A stretch of DNA of 47,760 bases. Source: Candidatus Nealsoniibacteriota bacterium (GTDB lineage Bacteria > Planctomycetota > Planctomycetia > Pirellulales > Thermoguttaceae). How positions within the stretch are numbered: position 1 is the first letter of the stretch; each line of letters opens with the position of its first letter. The notes beneath the pieces were generated by a model. The model was not told the DNA's origin and did no database searches. It worked only from the letters and a program-made list of their open reading frames with translations. The translations under genes were made by a program, and so were the position numbers. The stretch spans positions 1 through 47,760 of the forward strand of contig JABMRB010000793.1 in NCBI GenBank assembly GCA_013202865.1, written 5' to 3'. Positions 10,784-21,200 of this stretch are shown here, in pieces.

Positions 10784-11302
10784 CTACTTGGACGGACGAC
10801 AAGTGGGAACCGGTACCGGCTTGCAAACCGCGCGCGGAATGCAGACGATCACCGTGTACGGCTCCATCGTGCATACGGTCCGCGGAACCTTCTCCGTCTT
10901 CTGAACACACTTCTTCACGACGACCGTATAGGGCACCTTGCGGAGGATCTGCACGGGTACCATTTCGCACGGCTTCGCCGGCCCGCAACCCTTCACCGGC
11001 TCGCACGGTTCACAGCCGCCGGTCGGCTTCGGCTGCCACACCGTACAGGGGCGACACCGGTAACGGGTTTCCTCGACGTACTCCACCGTGTTGACGACCT
11101 TCTCGACCATCTCTTCCTTATAGACGGGGCGGTAGAAGGTGCGCTCCTCTTCGTCGAAGTCGGTCTCCTGGCAGGTTTTGCAACAAGAGGGCGTCTTCAA
11201 ACAGGCTCGCTTCAAGCCGCAGCCCTTCTCCGCGCAAACCGCGCTGCCGCAAATCGCCACCAACAGGCCCACCGCTATCGCTACGATTGTCGCTCTGGTC
11301 AT
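10784..11302 (-). CDS. Secreted cysteine-rich protein with YTV-type motifs, planctomycete wall-protein-like
   Basis: Signal peptide MTRATIVAIAVGLLVAICGSAVCA; about 20 Cys in 172 aa; VPYTVVVKKC and EPYTVIVC motifs. Confidence 0.7.
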   Translation of the reverse strand: MTRATIVAIAVGLLVAICGSAVCAEKGCGLKRACLKTPSCCKTCQETDFDEEERTFYRPVYKEEMVEKVVNTVEYVEETRYRCRPCTVWQPKPTGGCEPCEPVKGCGPAKPCEMVPVQILRKVPYTVVVKKCVQKTEKVPRTVCTMEPYTVIVCIPRAVCKPVPVPTCRPSK

Positions 11303-11776
11303 CGGCCGTCTCCCTGTACAATCCTGCCGTACTTACGCGCTAAACTCTAACGTTTCTTCCGCCGGTAGGTCGTATTCCCATTAGCGGCGTTTGCTCGGGT
11401 GATTCAGGTTACCCAACCTACAAAGTGGTGCTAACCGGCATATCCGAACCGCTCGGCCCTGGGTGGAGCCACCGCTGTCTGGGGCACGTCGCGATCCGCA
11501 TACCCCTACGATACCCGCAACCCATACAGGCCGCAAGGTTTACCCAGGCCTCCTGTCCGGAATAATCGCTACCCAGGGCCGGAATCTGTGCGGATTAGGG
11601 GGACGCGCCTGACGGATGCCACCGATCCCGCGGCCCGCCGGCCGCTCGGCTCCCGCGTTACCTGCAAATCCCTGCCTCTCGCTAAAGACGGCAATCCTCC
11701 CGGACGAAGAGAATTGATAGTAACGATTATTCAGATCGCAATGATGGTGAGTATTTCTCCCGGAGAAGGAATTCTA

Positions 11777-12877
11777 ATGAAAGCTTCCGGATACCTCGGT
11801 TTGGCGGTGATCCTGTTCGGCATCGGCGGCACCTTCTCGGTTGCGAATGCTGCCGAGCCGCCAGGCGGTGTCACGACTGTCTGGAACATGCTGGGCATTC
11901 CCCAGGGGATCCAAGGCTTCCGAGATGCCACACTCAACCGCGGCGGGCGTTTTCCCGGACTAGAACGAAAGCCCCCGCTGAAAAGGATCGGCGATCCCGC
12001 CAACCTTGCGGAAGACCAACCCAAGGTCGTTCAGGACGCCGCGAAGATCAAGATCGAGGAAGATCTGGCCAAGCAGAAGATCAAGGCGATCAAGTATCTG
12101 GCCCAGATCGGCTGCGGATGCCACAAGGACGTGGACGCAGCGCTGCTCGACGCGTTGGATGATTGCACCGAGGAAGTTCGATACGAAGCAGCGATGGCCT
12201 TTTGCAACGCGGCCGGCGATCCGTGCGATACCTGTACGGGATCCGGCTGCTGCAACGCGAAAACGATGACGAAGTTGTACGACGTGGCCTACGGGCAGGA
12301 CGCCAGCGGCTGCTACAAGGAGCGTTCCACCCGAGTTCGCGCCGCCGCCCAGACCTCGCTGAGAGCCTGCCGCCGCGTTGTCCCCGTGGTCCCCGCCACC
12401 GTGCCCGAACTGCCCGGCGACGTGGAACTCCCTGGAGATATCGAAATGCCGCGCACGAGACCGGGGGACCTTCCTTCCGAACCGAGCGCTGTTCCCAACG
12501 GCGTCGAACCGTTGCGGCTGAAGGAACGGGGGCCGAGGGAGCCGACGCCTGCAGTTCCTCCCGCGGAAGATACTTCCGGCATCGTCAACCCGATCACGCT
12601 GACCGGCTTGGCGCAAGACGACGAACTCCGCTTCTCCGAGTCGCGACCGGCGTCTACCACCGAGCGACCCGCGGCGACCAGCGTTCGGCCCGCGGCTGCC
12701 AACGTTCGGTCCGTCCAGCGGGGTCACGACGGGCCCCCTTCGCCCGGTCGCCCCCGGAACTACGTCTACCGAGCCTCCGGCACGAGCTACGGCGAAACCG
12801 GGGCTTCCAAGGGGGGAGACTACGGTCGCAATCCGATGTGGTGGGAAAACACGTCGAAATTCAGGATCCACCGGTAA
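11777..12877 (+). CDS. Secreted HEAT-like repeat protein with Cys-rich insert and Pro/Arg-rich tail
   Basis: ATG at 11777 gives signal peptide MKASGYLGLAVILFGIGGTFSVANA; KYLAQIGCGCHKDVDAALLDALDDCTEEVRYEAAMAFCNAAG is HEAT-like; CDTCTGSGCCN. Confidence 0.65.
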   Translation: MKASGYLGLAVILFGIGGTFSVANAAEPPGGVTTVWNMLGIPQGIQGFRDATLNRGGRFPGLERKPPLKRIGDPANLAEDQPKVVQDAAKIKIEEDLAKQKIKAIKYLAQIGCGCHKDVDAALLDALDDCTEEVRYEAAMAFCNAAGDPCDTCTGSGCCNAKTMTKLYDVAYGQDASGCYKERSTRVRAAAQTSLRACRRVVPVVPATVPELPGDVELPGDIEMPRTRPGDLPSEPSAVPNGVEPLRLKERGPREPTPAVPPAEDTSGIVNPITLTGLAQDDELRFSESRPASTTERPAATSVRPAAANVRSVQRGHDGPPSPGRPRNYVYRASGTSYGETGASKGGDYGRNPMWWENTSKFRIHR

Positions 12878-12952
12878 CACGGTGGGCCAGCCAGTCGGCC
12901 AAACGCGGATGCAACGGAACCTTGTGCCGGAGCATTCGCCACCGGTTCCCCC

Positions 12953-15900
12953 TCACCGGTGACGGACGTCGATTTGCAGGGAATCCGAATCGCCGAACTT
13001 CAGGGCATCCTTCTTGATTGCCGCTTCGGTCGTGAAGCGGATTTCATAGCCCCTCACGTCACTCTCTTTGGCATCTTTGTAGGTGAACGAGTGGCAAGCC
13101 GTGCCGACCTTGGGATAGAAGCGTCGTTCGACGACGTCAGGCCGGGGCCGCATCTCCACCTTGACCCAGTGCAACGGATTCTCGGGCCGGTGCATTTCCT
13201 TGATCTCGATCCGGTATCCGGTGGTTGCCTCTAGAGGAGAGGTTTGCAGCTTGAACTCCACGTCGTCGATCCGAAACGGGGGAAGCTCGTTGGCGGGGTG
13301 GATCAACTCGCCGACGGCCTTCGTTTTGGTCGGCGAAGTCTCTCGTGGCTTGAACCACACTCGGACCTCCGCCCTTGTGGCGTTCGTCGGCCAATTGATG
13401 AGGTCCTCGCACATCAACCGTGGGACCGGCTCACCCCGCTTGTAGTTCGAGTCGTAGAACGTGCGAATCTCCCCTACGTCAACATTGGATTCACCACCCG
13501 ACTTCGGCTGGATTTCTATCCATACTTCCTTTGGGCGAGGGCTGAATTGCTCCGCTGCAGCGTTGCGGATCGAGACGTCGACAATGCCATCTATCGCTCG
13601 AGTGGGATCGTGTGCTTGGACGACGAACTGCCCGACGGTGCGGCTCTCCCCGCCATCGTCCGGGGCGTACGGCTCGAATACCAGCCTGGCTCCGTCTTGG
13701 GTGAGCCGAAGCCTCAGCCCCTCCCCACCCGTCACGCTCACCTCTTTGGAAACCGTTGTCTTCTTCCGCTTGACGCGTACGTCGTACTGCCTCTCGTGCT
13801 GGCCGTACGGGATCAGGACCGCCGTGTTGATGGTGCCCTCCTGGATGAACGAACCGCTGCGCTGCCGAACCTCGTAATTCCATATCCCGAGCGACTCTTC
13901 CAACTCTTCCTGCAGAATTGCCGTGGCCTTGGCAGGGCGGAAGCTGCAGCGATCGTGTATCTTCAGAGTCGTCTCAAGGTGTGAGGGCGGTCGTTCTTCT
14001 CCGGGTTTGTCTAGAGCGAACCCCACGACGTCCAAGCGATTGTCCCCCATGCGGGAATCATCTACGGCCTTGATGACGTCCTTCAGGCTCTGCTGCACCG
14101 CAACGTCCACGTTGTTGATCTTGATGGTATCGGGGTCCGTGGTATGGCCGTTCTGATTATTCAAGCCGTCGGTAATTACAATCACGTGTCTGGCTTCCCC
14201 CGCAACGCGGTTTTCCTTAATCGCCATGATGATCGAGAGGTAGAGGGGAGTGATTCCGTTCGGTTTCAGCGTGGCGAGTTTGGCAATGACGTCGGCCTTC
14301 ATTTTCTGCGTCAACGGCTGTGGCGTCAGGATCCATTGGACGTCGCTGCTCATCGGGGGGGACTTGTGTTGTGGGACGAGTTTACCGTCTTTCTTAAAGA
14401 TGTCCTTGTTCCAGCCGTTGCGGTGGCCGTAGACGATCAGTCCGACGCGCGGTGGCTTCTCGGAAGCCGCCAACCGCCGGAGCATCTTACCCAGCGCGTT
14501 TCTGGCCCCGGTCATCTTTATCCCGAGTTCGGTCCCGTCCACGGAATCCTGCATGCTGCCGGACGAGTCGAAGACGAAGACAACCGAAGCGTCTCGTTCT
14601 CCGGCGGAGACGCGAACCGTGGAGTCCTGATCCTCCAGCTTGTACTCGACGTGCAAGGCCTCCGCGGCGAATCGGCACGGTTGTTCGCCCACGTGGCCGC
14701 GGTAGTAGACGCGGGCGGTCATGGCAGCGGAACTGTTGGAATCCCCCTCGCTGATGAGCGACTTGAAGTAATCGCTGTTGGCGATTTCATATTCGCCCGG
14801 CCGACGCTCCTTGGAGTCGCCGGGAATCGCAATCGGAATGCGCAGACCGGCGCTGCCTACTATTCTGATGGGTGGCCCGGACTTCTTTTCATGCAGATAG
14901 TACGCCGCTTTGCCGCCGGGCAAGCCATTGCCCAGCAAAGCGGCCCCAGCGTCCAGCTCGACGGCCGTTGCGTGGGGAAGCGTCTTGCCCTGGTCATCGG
15001 CCAATAGCTGCTGGAGTTCCGTCGGTGTCAGCAGTCTTCTCGCCACGGGCGACAGCCGTTCCAGGCGGTCCCTGGCGGCCTTCGAGCTGATCCTTTTCGG
15101 AGACGAATCACCGCCAGCCGGGCGGACAATCCGGTCGACAAGCGTCTCGGCAGACGTCAGATAGCTTTCCGCCGCGATTTCAAAGAAGGGGCGTTTGCCG
15201 CCGGGCTCTGCTCCCCAGAAGTCTTCCATGGCCCGCCGGGCGTGCCAGAGCATCAGGTGGTGGTGATCGAGATTGCGGAGTTGGCCGGTGGGGTCCGCCA
15301 CGCCGGCGGTCCAGAGATCGTGGTTCAGCAAGGCCGCCGACACCCGCACCACCTGGTCCGCCCGGCTGCAACTTATCCGGGTCTTCGTAGCGGAGTATTC
15401 GGCCTGGTCCGTTGCTTCCGTGCCTTCGATCAGCATGCCTCGCGTCTCCGCCAGCAACTCGTCGGTTTCGGTGTACACGCACTTCGGCGCCGAGGCGCCG
15501 TCCGGAAGGTCGTCGGGTTTCAGTTCGGCGTTGTTTCCGTACAGGCGCTGGCGGACGCGCCAACCCTGCACGGCAAACCGCTCGAGCGGTTGATTCCGCA
15601 CGGCCGGCTTCAAAGACGAGTTGAAGCTCTCCACCGATTTGAGAATTGTCAAGGCGGGATGCTCGGACCAGGCAACCAGTCGACTCAGGTACGGCGAGAG
15701 GGCCTGTTCCGGGTCGTTGTCTTCGTCCGTCGGGCCACCGGTGGAAGCACCCTCACCTTCGTCGTTCTCGACCGTCAGGAATATCCCGAGGAGTTTACGG
15801 CGGCGCTCACCGGTGACCAACGGCACGGCCAACACGCTGGCAATGCGTCGGCATCTTCCCTTGTGGGCACCGAGATCCTCCGCGCATACCCTGCATTCTT

Positions 15901-18196
15901 CGGCGTACACGTCATCGAGCACCCTCAGCCGTTCCTCTACGATCGCACGGGCAGCATCGGCGGCAGCCGGCACTCCGTCGTCGGCCGACCGTTCCAACAC
16001 CGCCGCCAGTTGGCAATTCTCGCGGATCAACTCTTCCAACTGATCGCGCAAGGCGGCTTCCTCGGTCTTGGAGCCTCTCTCGCGAAGCCGCCCGCAGAGC
16101 CATTGCGCCAGGTACGGGGCCCTGGCCCAGACTTTGTCCCGCGTTTGGAACGCGTCGGCGAGTTTTCTAGCGTTCTCGACCGCGGCATGATAGGTGTCGT
16201 GCGGGGGCGTGGACGGTTCTTCCCGCTTCTCGCCGAGCGCCGCCTCCCACTGCTGTGCTGCGTAGCCAAGGCTCTCACTGTCGCCCACGAAGAGATGGTC
16301 CTCGGCCGTTCGGCGTTTCTTGTCGGCCGCTTCCACCGCGGATTGGATCCAATAGTGAGTTCGTTCGTCTTTCGGCGCGGCGGCTTCTTCCGCCTTATTG
16401 CGGAGTTGGAGGGCCCGTTGAACGTGCTCCGCGTTCTGCTGCCACGTGTCCGGGTCGAGATAGGCGTTGAGCATCCGCAGAAACCGCAACTCGATGAGGT
16501 CGGGCTGCTTGCCCGAGTTGGTCTTGTCGACGAACTGCAGTGCTTCGTCCAGTCGGTTCCGTTCGAGCGGCAGCGCCGATTCGTCCGCCTCGCGGCCGTC
16601 CGCGTATTCTCCCCGTGCCCAGTTCCAGGCCGCCTCTGTGGCATCGAGATAGTCCGGTGGCGAAGCATCCTTGGAGTTGGTCTCCGGCGGCGGTGCTCCG
16701 GAGCCGTTTCCATTCGTGTCGCCGCCGTTGGCCGGCTCGGCGGGCTCCGGCGGGTCAGGCTCGCCCGCGGCGGTTTCTACGGGCGTTCCCTCGTCGGCAC
16801 CGGATTCGGCGGGCCGATCTCCCGTGCCGTTTTCGGCCCCGGCCGCCGGGTCTTCCCTTGAGTTCAGCCACGCGTCGAGTTGCTCGCGGGCGACCGCAAC
16901 GTCGTCGGCGTGGGCAACGCGGAGCCGGCGAGCCATAGGCAGACTATGGGCCGCCACGTCGCTGTGGGCCACCGCTTGCTCCAGTTCTCCGGCCAACTTG
17001 TTCAGGTCCAATCCCCTATCACCAGGATTGCCCGCTAGCGTCCACTGCTCCAACTCCAGCAAACCGTGCTGGAACTTCTCGAACTTCAGCGGGTCAACTC
17101 GATACGCATAAGCGTTGCGAAGCTGTTTGTGTCTGTTCCACAACTGGCCCACTTGAGCCCAGGAGATGTTCGTCGGTTCCCACTTGGCGGGTCCAAGCTT
17201 CTGGGTAAAGACGAGCGGGTAGTCGGCATCGGCGGGCAGGAGCATGGGCACCTGGACGTCGTCGCGATTCTTGACCGTCCACTGCTTGACCTCCTTCTGC
17301 AGGTAGGCGATCAGTTCCTGCAAAGAAACTTCTTCATTCTCACGGCCGTCCTCGGCACCATCGGCTTCGCCCCGAAGGCCGCGCCAGAGGAAGTGTCCGA
17401 ACACGGAGCCGGAGAATTGTGGGGCCGCCCAGCCGATCTGGCCGGGGCCGCAGGAGTTCAGCACCGTGAGGTTGCGATCTTCGACGATGGCCTTTTTGAC
17501 GACGTCCTGCAGACGTTCCGCAAAGCCGTTGTAGAGCACTCCCATGTTCCAGTTGGCGTCGATGCGGTTGGCGTCGAGAATCAGGAGTGTCTTGACATTC
17601 TTGCGTTCTTTGAGAGCGTTGAGGAGTTCGCTTACCGGCAACCATTTCTCCGGTACCGGCAGCCATTTGTCCGGCGCCTCTTCCAGAGCCCCGGGAAGTA
17701 GCAGGCACGGGCGGTTTTGCCCGTCGACGATTCCGTGCATGCTGAGATAGATAATCACGAGGTCGCCGCTGGGCCCGCCTAGGTTCAGCTCTTCTGTTCT
17801 GAGCTTCTTCAGTAAGTCCTCCTTGGAAACCTGGTCGAGCTTGGTATGCTTGAAGGCGTTCCTGTCCTTCTTGATTTTGGCGATCCGACTCACGTCTTCG
17901 GTTGCCCAGGCGTTGGGTGGGATCGGCCAAACGTAGTTGGTGGCCGCGAAGGTCACCAGCGGCGTCTGTTGCGGCGTGCGCGTAATGTACCACCAATACC
18001 CTCCGAGCAGCGCGACCAGCACGACGACGTAGGCAGCGAGTTGGAGATTGCGCCGGCGCACGCGACTCTTGTGCGGATCGGCCTTTTTTTCACCTACCCA
18101 GCCAGGGGTCTTCTTGCCCGCGACAGGCTTACGGCGCGAACCGTCTTGCGACTGGCCGCGCCATCCGGGTTTATCAGAGGGAGGCTGGGAAGGCAT
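12953..18196 (-). CDS. Single-TM protein with degenerate caspase-like (C14) domain and C-terminal von Willebrand factor A domain
   Basis: TM LQLAAYVVVLVALLGGYWWYI after basic N-terminus; IIYLSMHG (His motif) but LLILDANRID where DACHSG is expected; VWA VVFVFDSSGSMQD (DxSxS), VIVITDGLNN. Start MPSQPPSDK chosen. Confidence 0.8.
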   Translation of the reverse strand: MPSQPPSDKPGWRGQSQDGSRRKPVAGKKTPGWVGEKKADPHKSRVRRRNLQLAAYVVVLVALLGGYWWYITRTPQQTPLVTFAATNYVWPIPPNAWATEDVSRIAKIKKDRNAFKHTKLDQVSKEDLLKKLRTEELNLGGPSGDLVIIYLSMHGIVDGQNRPCLLLPGALEEAPDKWLPVPEKWLPVSELLNALKERKNVKTLLILDANRIDANWNMGVLYNGFAERLQDVVKKAIVEDRNLTVLNSCGPGQIGWAAPQFSGSVFGHFLWRGLRGEADGAEDGRENEEVSLQELIAYLQKEVKQWTVKNRDDVQVPMLLPADADYPLVFTQKLGPAKWEPTNISWAQVGQLWNRHKQLRNAYAYRVDPLKFEKFQHGLLELEQWTLAGNPGDRGLDLNKLAGELEQAVAHSDVAAHSLPMARRLRVAHADDVAVAREQLDAWLNSREDPAAGAENGTGDRPAESGADEGTPVETAAGEPDPPEPAEPANGGDTNGNGSGAPPPETNSKDASPPDYLDATEAAWNWARGEYADGREADESALPLERNRLDEALQFVDKTNSGKQPDLIELRFLRMLNAYLDPDTWQQNAEHVQRALQLRNKAEEAAAPKDERTHYWIQSAVEAADKKRRTAEDHLFVGDSESLGYAAQQWEAALGEKREEPSTPPHDTYHAAVENARKLADAFQTRDKVWARAPYLAQWLCGRLRERGSKTEEAALRDQLEELIRENCQLAAVLERSADDGVPAAADAARAIVEERLRVLDDVYAEECRVCAEDLGAHKGRCRRIASVLAVPLVTGERRRKLLGIFLTVENDEGEGASTGGPTDEDNDPEQALSPYLSRLVAWSEHPALTILKSVESFNSSLKPAVRNQPLERFAVQGWRVRQRLYGNNAELKPDDLPDGASAPKCVYTETDELLAETRGMLIEGTEATDQAEYSATKTRISCSRADQVVRVSAALLNHDLWTAGVADPTGQLRNLDHHHLMLWHARRAMEDFWGAEPGGKRPFFEIAAESYLTSAETLVDRIVRPAGGDSSPKRISSKAARDRLERLSPVARRLLTPTELQQLLADDQGKTLPHATAVELDAGAALLGNGLPGGKAAYYLHEKKSGPPIRIVGSAGLRIPIAIPGDSKERRPGEYEIANSDYFKSLISEGDSNSSAAMTARVYYRGHVGEQPCRFAAEALHVEYKLEDQDSTVRVSAGERDASVVFVFDSSGSMQDSVDGTELGIKMTGARNALGKMLRRLAASEKPPRVGLIVYGHRNGWNKDIFKKDGKLVPQHKSPPMSSDVQWILTPQPLTQKMKADVIAKLATLKPNGITPLYLSIIMAIKENRVAGEARHVIVITDGLNNQNGHTTDPDTIKINNVDVAVQQSLKDVIKAVDDSRMGDNRLDVVGFALDKPGEERPPSHLETTLKIHDRCSFRPAKATAILQEELEESLGIWNYEVRQRSGSFIQEGTINTAVLIPYGQHERQYDVRVKRKKTTVSKEVSVTGGEGLRLRLTQDGARLVFEPYAPDDGGESRTVGQFVVQAHDPTRAIDGIVDVSIRNAAAEQFSPRPKEVWIEIQPKSGGESNVDVGEIRTFYDSNYKRGEPVPRLMCEDLINWPTNATRAEVRVWFKPRETSPTKTKAVGELIHPANELPPFRIDDVEFKLQTSPLEATTGYRIEIKEMHRPENPLHWVKVEMRPRPDVVERRFYPKVGTACHSFTYKDAKESDVRGYEIRFTTEAAIKKDALKFGDSDSLQIDVRHR

Positions 18197-18243
18197 TGAT
18201 GATCTCCATGATTCGGATTGAGGCACGCACGCCGTCGGCCGAC

Positions 18244-21200
18244 CTATTCCTTCGGCAACCGGATTCTGGCCGGCGTGGTCTTCCCCGTTGCAGCGAGGTC
18301 GACCTCTAGTTGGTTCTTTTCGCCGTAACCGACGCGGGATTGATCTGCCTCATTCGGCTTTGGCTCGATGGTAACACCTTTTGCTTCCATCACAGGGGAT
18401 TTGTTACCGGCGGAATCCGTGGCCTGAAACAGAATGCTGTAGTTTCCCGGCGGCAACAACTTGCCTTTGATCTTGGTGGGCAGTGAAATCAGGCACCAGC
18501 CTCTTGCGTCGGGCTGAGGCGGGGACAAGAGTCTCTCTCCCTTCTCGAGTTCACCCGATCCGTCCTGATCGATACCGACTTCCATCTTGATCTTTTCCAC
18601 GCCGCTGAGGTCCTCGCATTGCAGGCCCAACAGCAGCGGCTCACCCTGGAGGATCCTGCCGTCGGCGACCGTGCCGGTGCAAACGGGTGGCTTGCTGTCC
18701 AGGAAGATCTCGACGGAGTGCCTTGGCGGATCGAGGTCCTCCCGCGTACCGGACGAGGGTAATCTCAAGGCGACCTCCAAACGAACCTTGCCGTCGTCCA
18801 GCCTGTCGTCTTGCAGGTCCATCCGGAAATCCTGCACGCTGGCCCGGACCTTCACCATACCGGTCGGTGTAAGCTCCGGCCGAGCGACGGTCACCTGCCG
18901 ATTGCCGAAAAAAGGCTCGATTTTGACGGGCTCAACACCGCGGCTCTGACTGACAAATCGCACCTGAATATAGCCGGGCGGATCCGCTCCGTGCGGGACC
19001 GTGCCACCCCAATCGGCGAGCTGTCCGCGAGGATCGTCCACCTGGAAAGCCAGCGGGATTGGCCCGTCCGGTCGATACGCCTTGCCTTCCTCGGGCGAGG
19101 TGATGCGTACGCCGGGGCGGTTGATCTTGGAAACCTGCCCGTGTTGTTCCCGCTCGATCCGGAATGCAAAGACCCGCGGGTAGCCATCGACGTGCAATCG
19201 CAGGAAGAGTTCCCTTGGCGCAAGCGGATCGACCGTCATGGGCCACTCCACCGGTTCGTCGGGGGAGGTAATAAGCATCTTCGACCGGACGGTCTTGAAT
19301 CCGACGTCGGGTCCCGTATCCCAGGTCACGTTGATCGGCTTCTTCGAGGAGATCTCGGGTAACGACGGATTGGATCGTCCACGAGCGTCGGTCTTGCGTA
19401 CGCCGACGTGAACGTTGACCGCGCGCTGCCGGGGGTCGTAACTCGGCAACGATTCGAGCTGGACGTATTGCCGCGGATCGACCGGCACGAAGTCCAGCCA
19501 ATAGTACCATGCGGGCGCGGCCGAATCCGTGTCGTTCTTGTCGTGAATCACGCACGCCCACACGCACAGTCCCGAATCCGGCTGGGGATCTACCTCCGTT
19601 TCGGCGCGTGCATCCGGCGGCGCGGCGGGCTTTGGCTCGGTGAACGGAACCTGTTCGGGACCGCTCTTCGGCGGCAGCGTCATGGACTCCGCCGCGGTGA
19701 GCTCCTCCACGCCGAGTTGCCATTTTCCCGCCTTCTTGACGAGCCGGTCGGGCGAAGGCAATTCACTCCGTCGGTGGGTCGACAGTCGCAGCAATTGGAC
19801 CGTCACGTCCTTCTTGTCTTCGGAGAGATTCTGCAGATCGAAACGGAATTCGGTAGCTCGACCGGGAAACGGGCGGAGACTGATCGGATCGGTCCCGGTC
19901 ATGAGCGTGCCGTGTTCTCTGCCCACCCGATACACCTGCAATTCGACCGTATCCGGCGCAGGCAACTTGAACGTAACCTTACAGGGAGGAGCCGTCTTGT
20001 TGCCGGCGCGGACCGACACGTTCACCTCGGGCGGCCTCGTCGCTCGGTTGTCCGCCAAGGCGACGACAGAATACTTGCGGATCGTTTCGTTCTTCTCCAA
20101 CGTAATCTCTTCAGGTTGACCCGGCTCGATTTTCGTTTTTCCGTTGGCCGTCAACACTTGCAGCAGGTCCGGGTAGTAGTCCAGCGTAATCTCGGCCTTT
20201 TGGCCGGAGAGGTCCGTCGCAACAATCTCGATCTGGAACTCTCCCTCGTTCTTGCCCGGACCCAGTTGGGGCGTTTTCGAGCTGCCGGTGACCGTCAACG
20301 CCGGTTGGCCGGGCGGCGGCGGAAACCGGACGTCGCGGACAATGGATCCGACGGTTGCTGCCTCGTGGATCTTTTTCGCGTCTCGCGGGTCGACCAGCCG
20401 GAGCAATCGTTCTGCGCGGCGGAAATCTCCGTCGGCCCGGGCCGCGTGAATCTCCTCAGGCAAGCCTTGGTAGAACGTGCCGAGATCCTTACCGAATGTA
20501 CGGCATGCTTCCCAGAAGCCCTCTTTCTTGGAGCCCGGCTGCTTCAAACCGATTTTCTCGTTCGAGCCGGCCAGCATGACAAGCTGCTTTTCCAAATTCG
20601 CCTGTTTGACGAGGAGTCCACGCTGCCAGTCGGCGAACTTCTTGGCCTCTTCGTTCAACTCGTTCACGTCATCGTCCGTCAACGCGCGAGTTTTCGGAGG
20701 GGTCGATTTCAGGGCGTCCAAGGCATCGAGCAACATGATGCGTTGGTCGCGGGAGAGCAATGGGAAACCCAGCAAGGCCTCAATGCGGCAGGCCCTGCCC
20801 GGCCGCTTAACTCGGAATTCGCTGTTCTTTTCCGGCTTTTCGGCCATTTCCTCGACTTCGCGGTCGAGGCGGTCTCGGAGGCGTTTGGCCGGGCCGCGCA
20901 GTTGCAGCGCGCCGTCGACCAACCCTGTCAGAATACTCTCCATCTGGCTGCGCGACTCCCCGTCGGCCACCGCCGTTTCCAATCGCTCCAAGTCCTTGGT
21001 GAACTGACTCAACTTGTCAAGCAGTCCGGAAACGTCGTCATACGCGTCGTCGTGCGGATGAGTCTCGGCGCTGGTGGAAGCCTGCGAAAGGCGTGCGTAC
21101 CACCGGAGGTAGTAGGGCGCCGCAAAGACGAGATCGTTCTTCAGTTGGACCAGCTCCCGGACCTTGGCTGTGGTCTCCTTCTCCCGGGGTATTCCCTTGA

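Noticed and set aside
12861-12935. Short minus-strand reading frame MLRHKVPLHPRLADWLAHRVTGGS* reminiscent of a tyrosine-recombinase fragment
   Set aside because: Only 24 codons and overlaps the end of the + strand gene; too short to support
14144-16861. + strand ORFs of 287 and 539 aa within the pseudo-caspase/VWA gene
   Set aside because: Shadow frames opposite a well-supported CDS; no motifs
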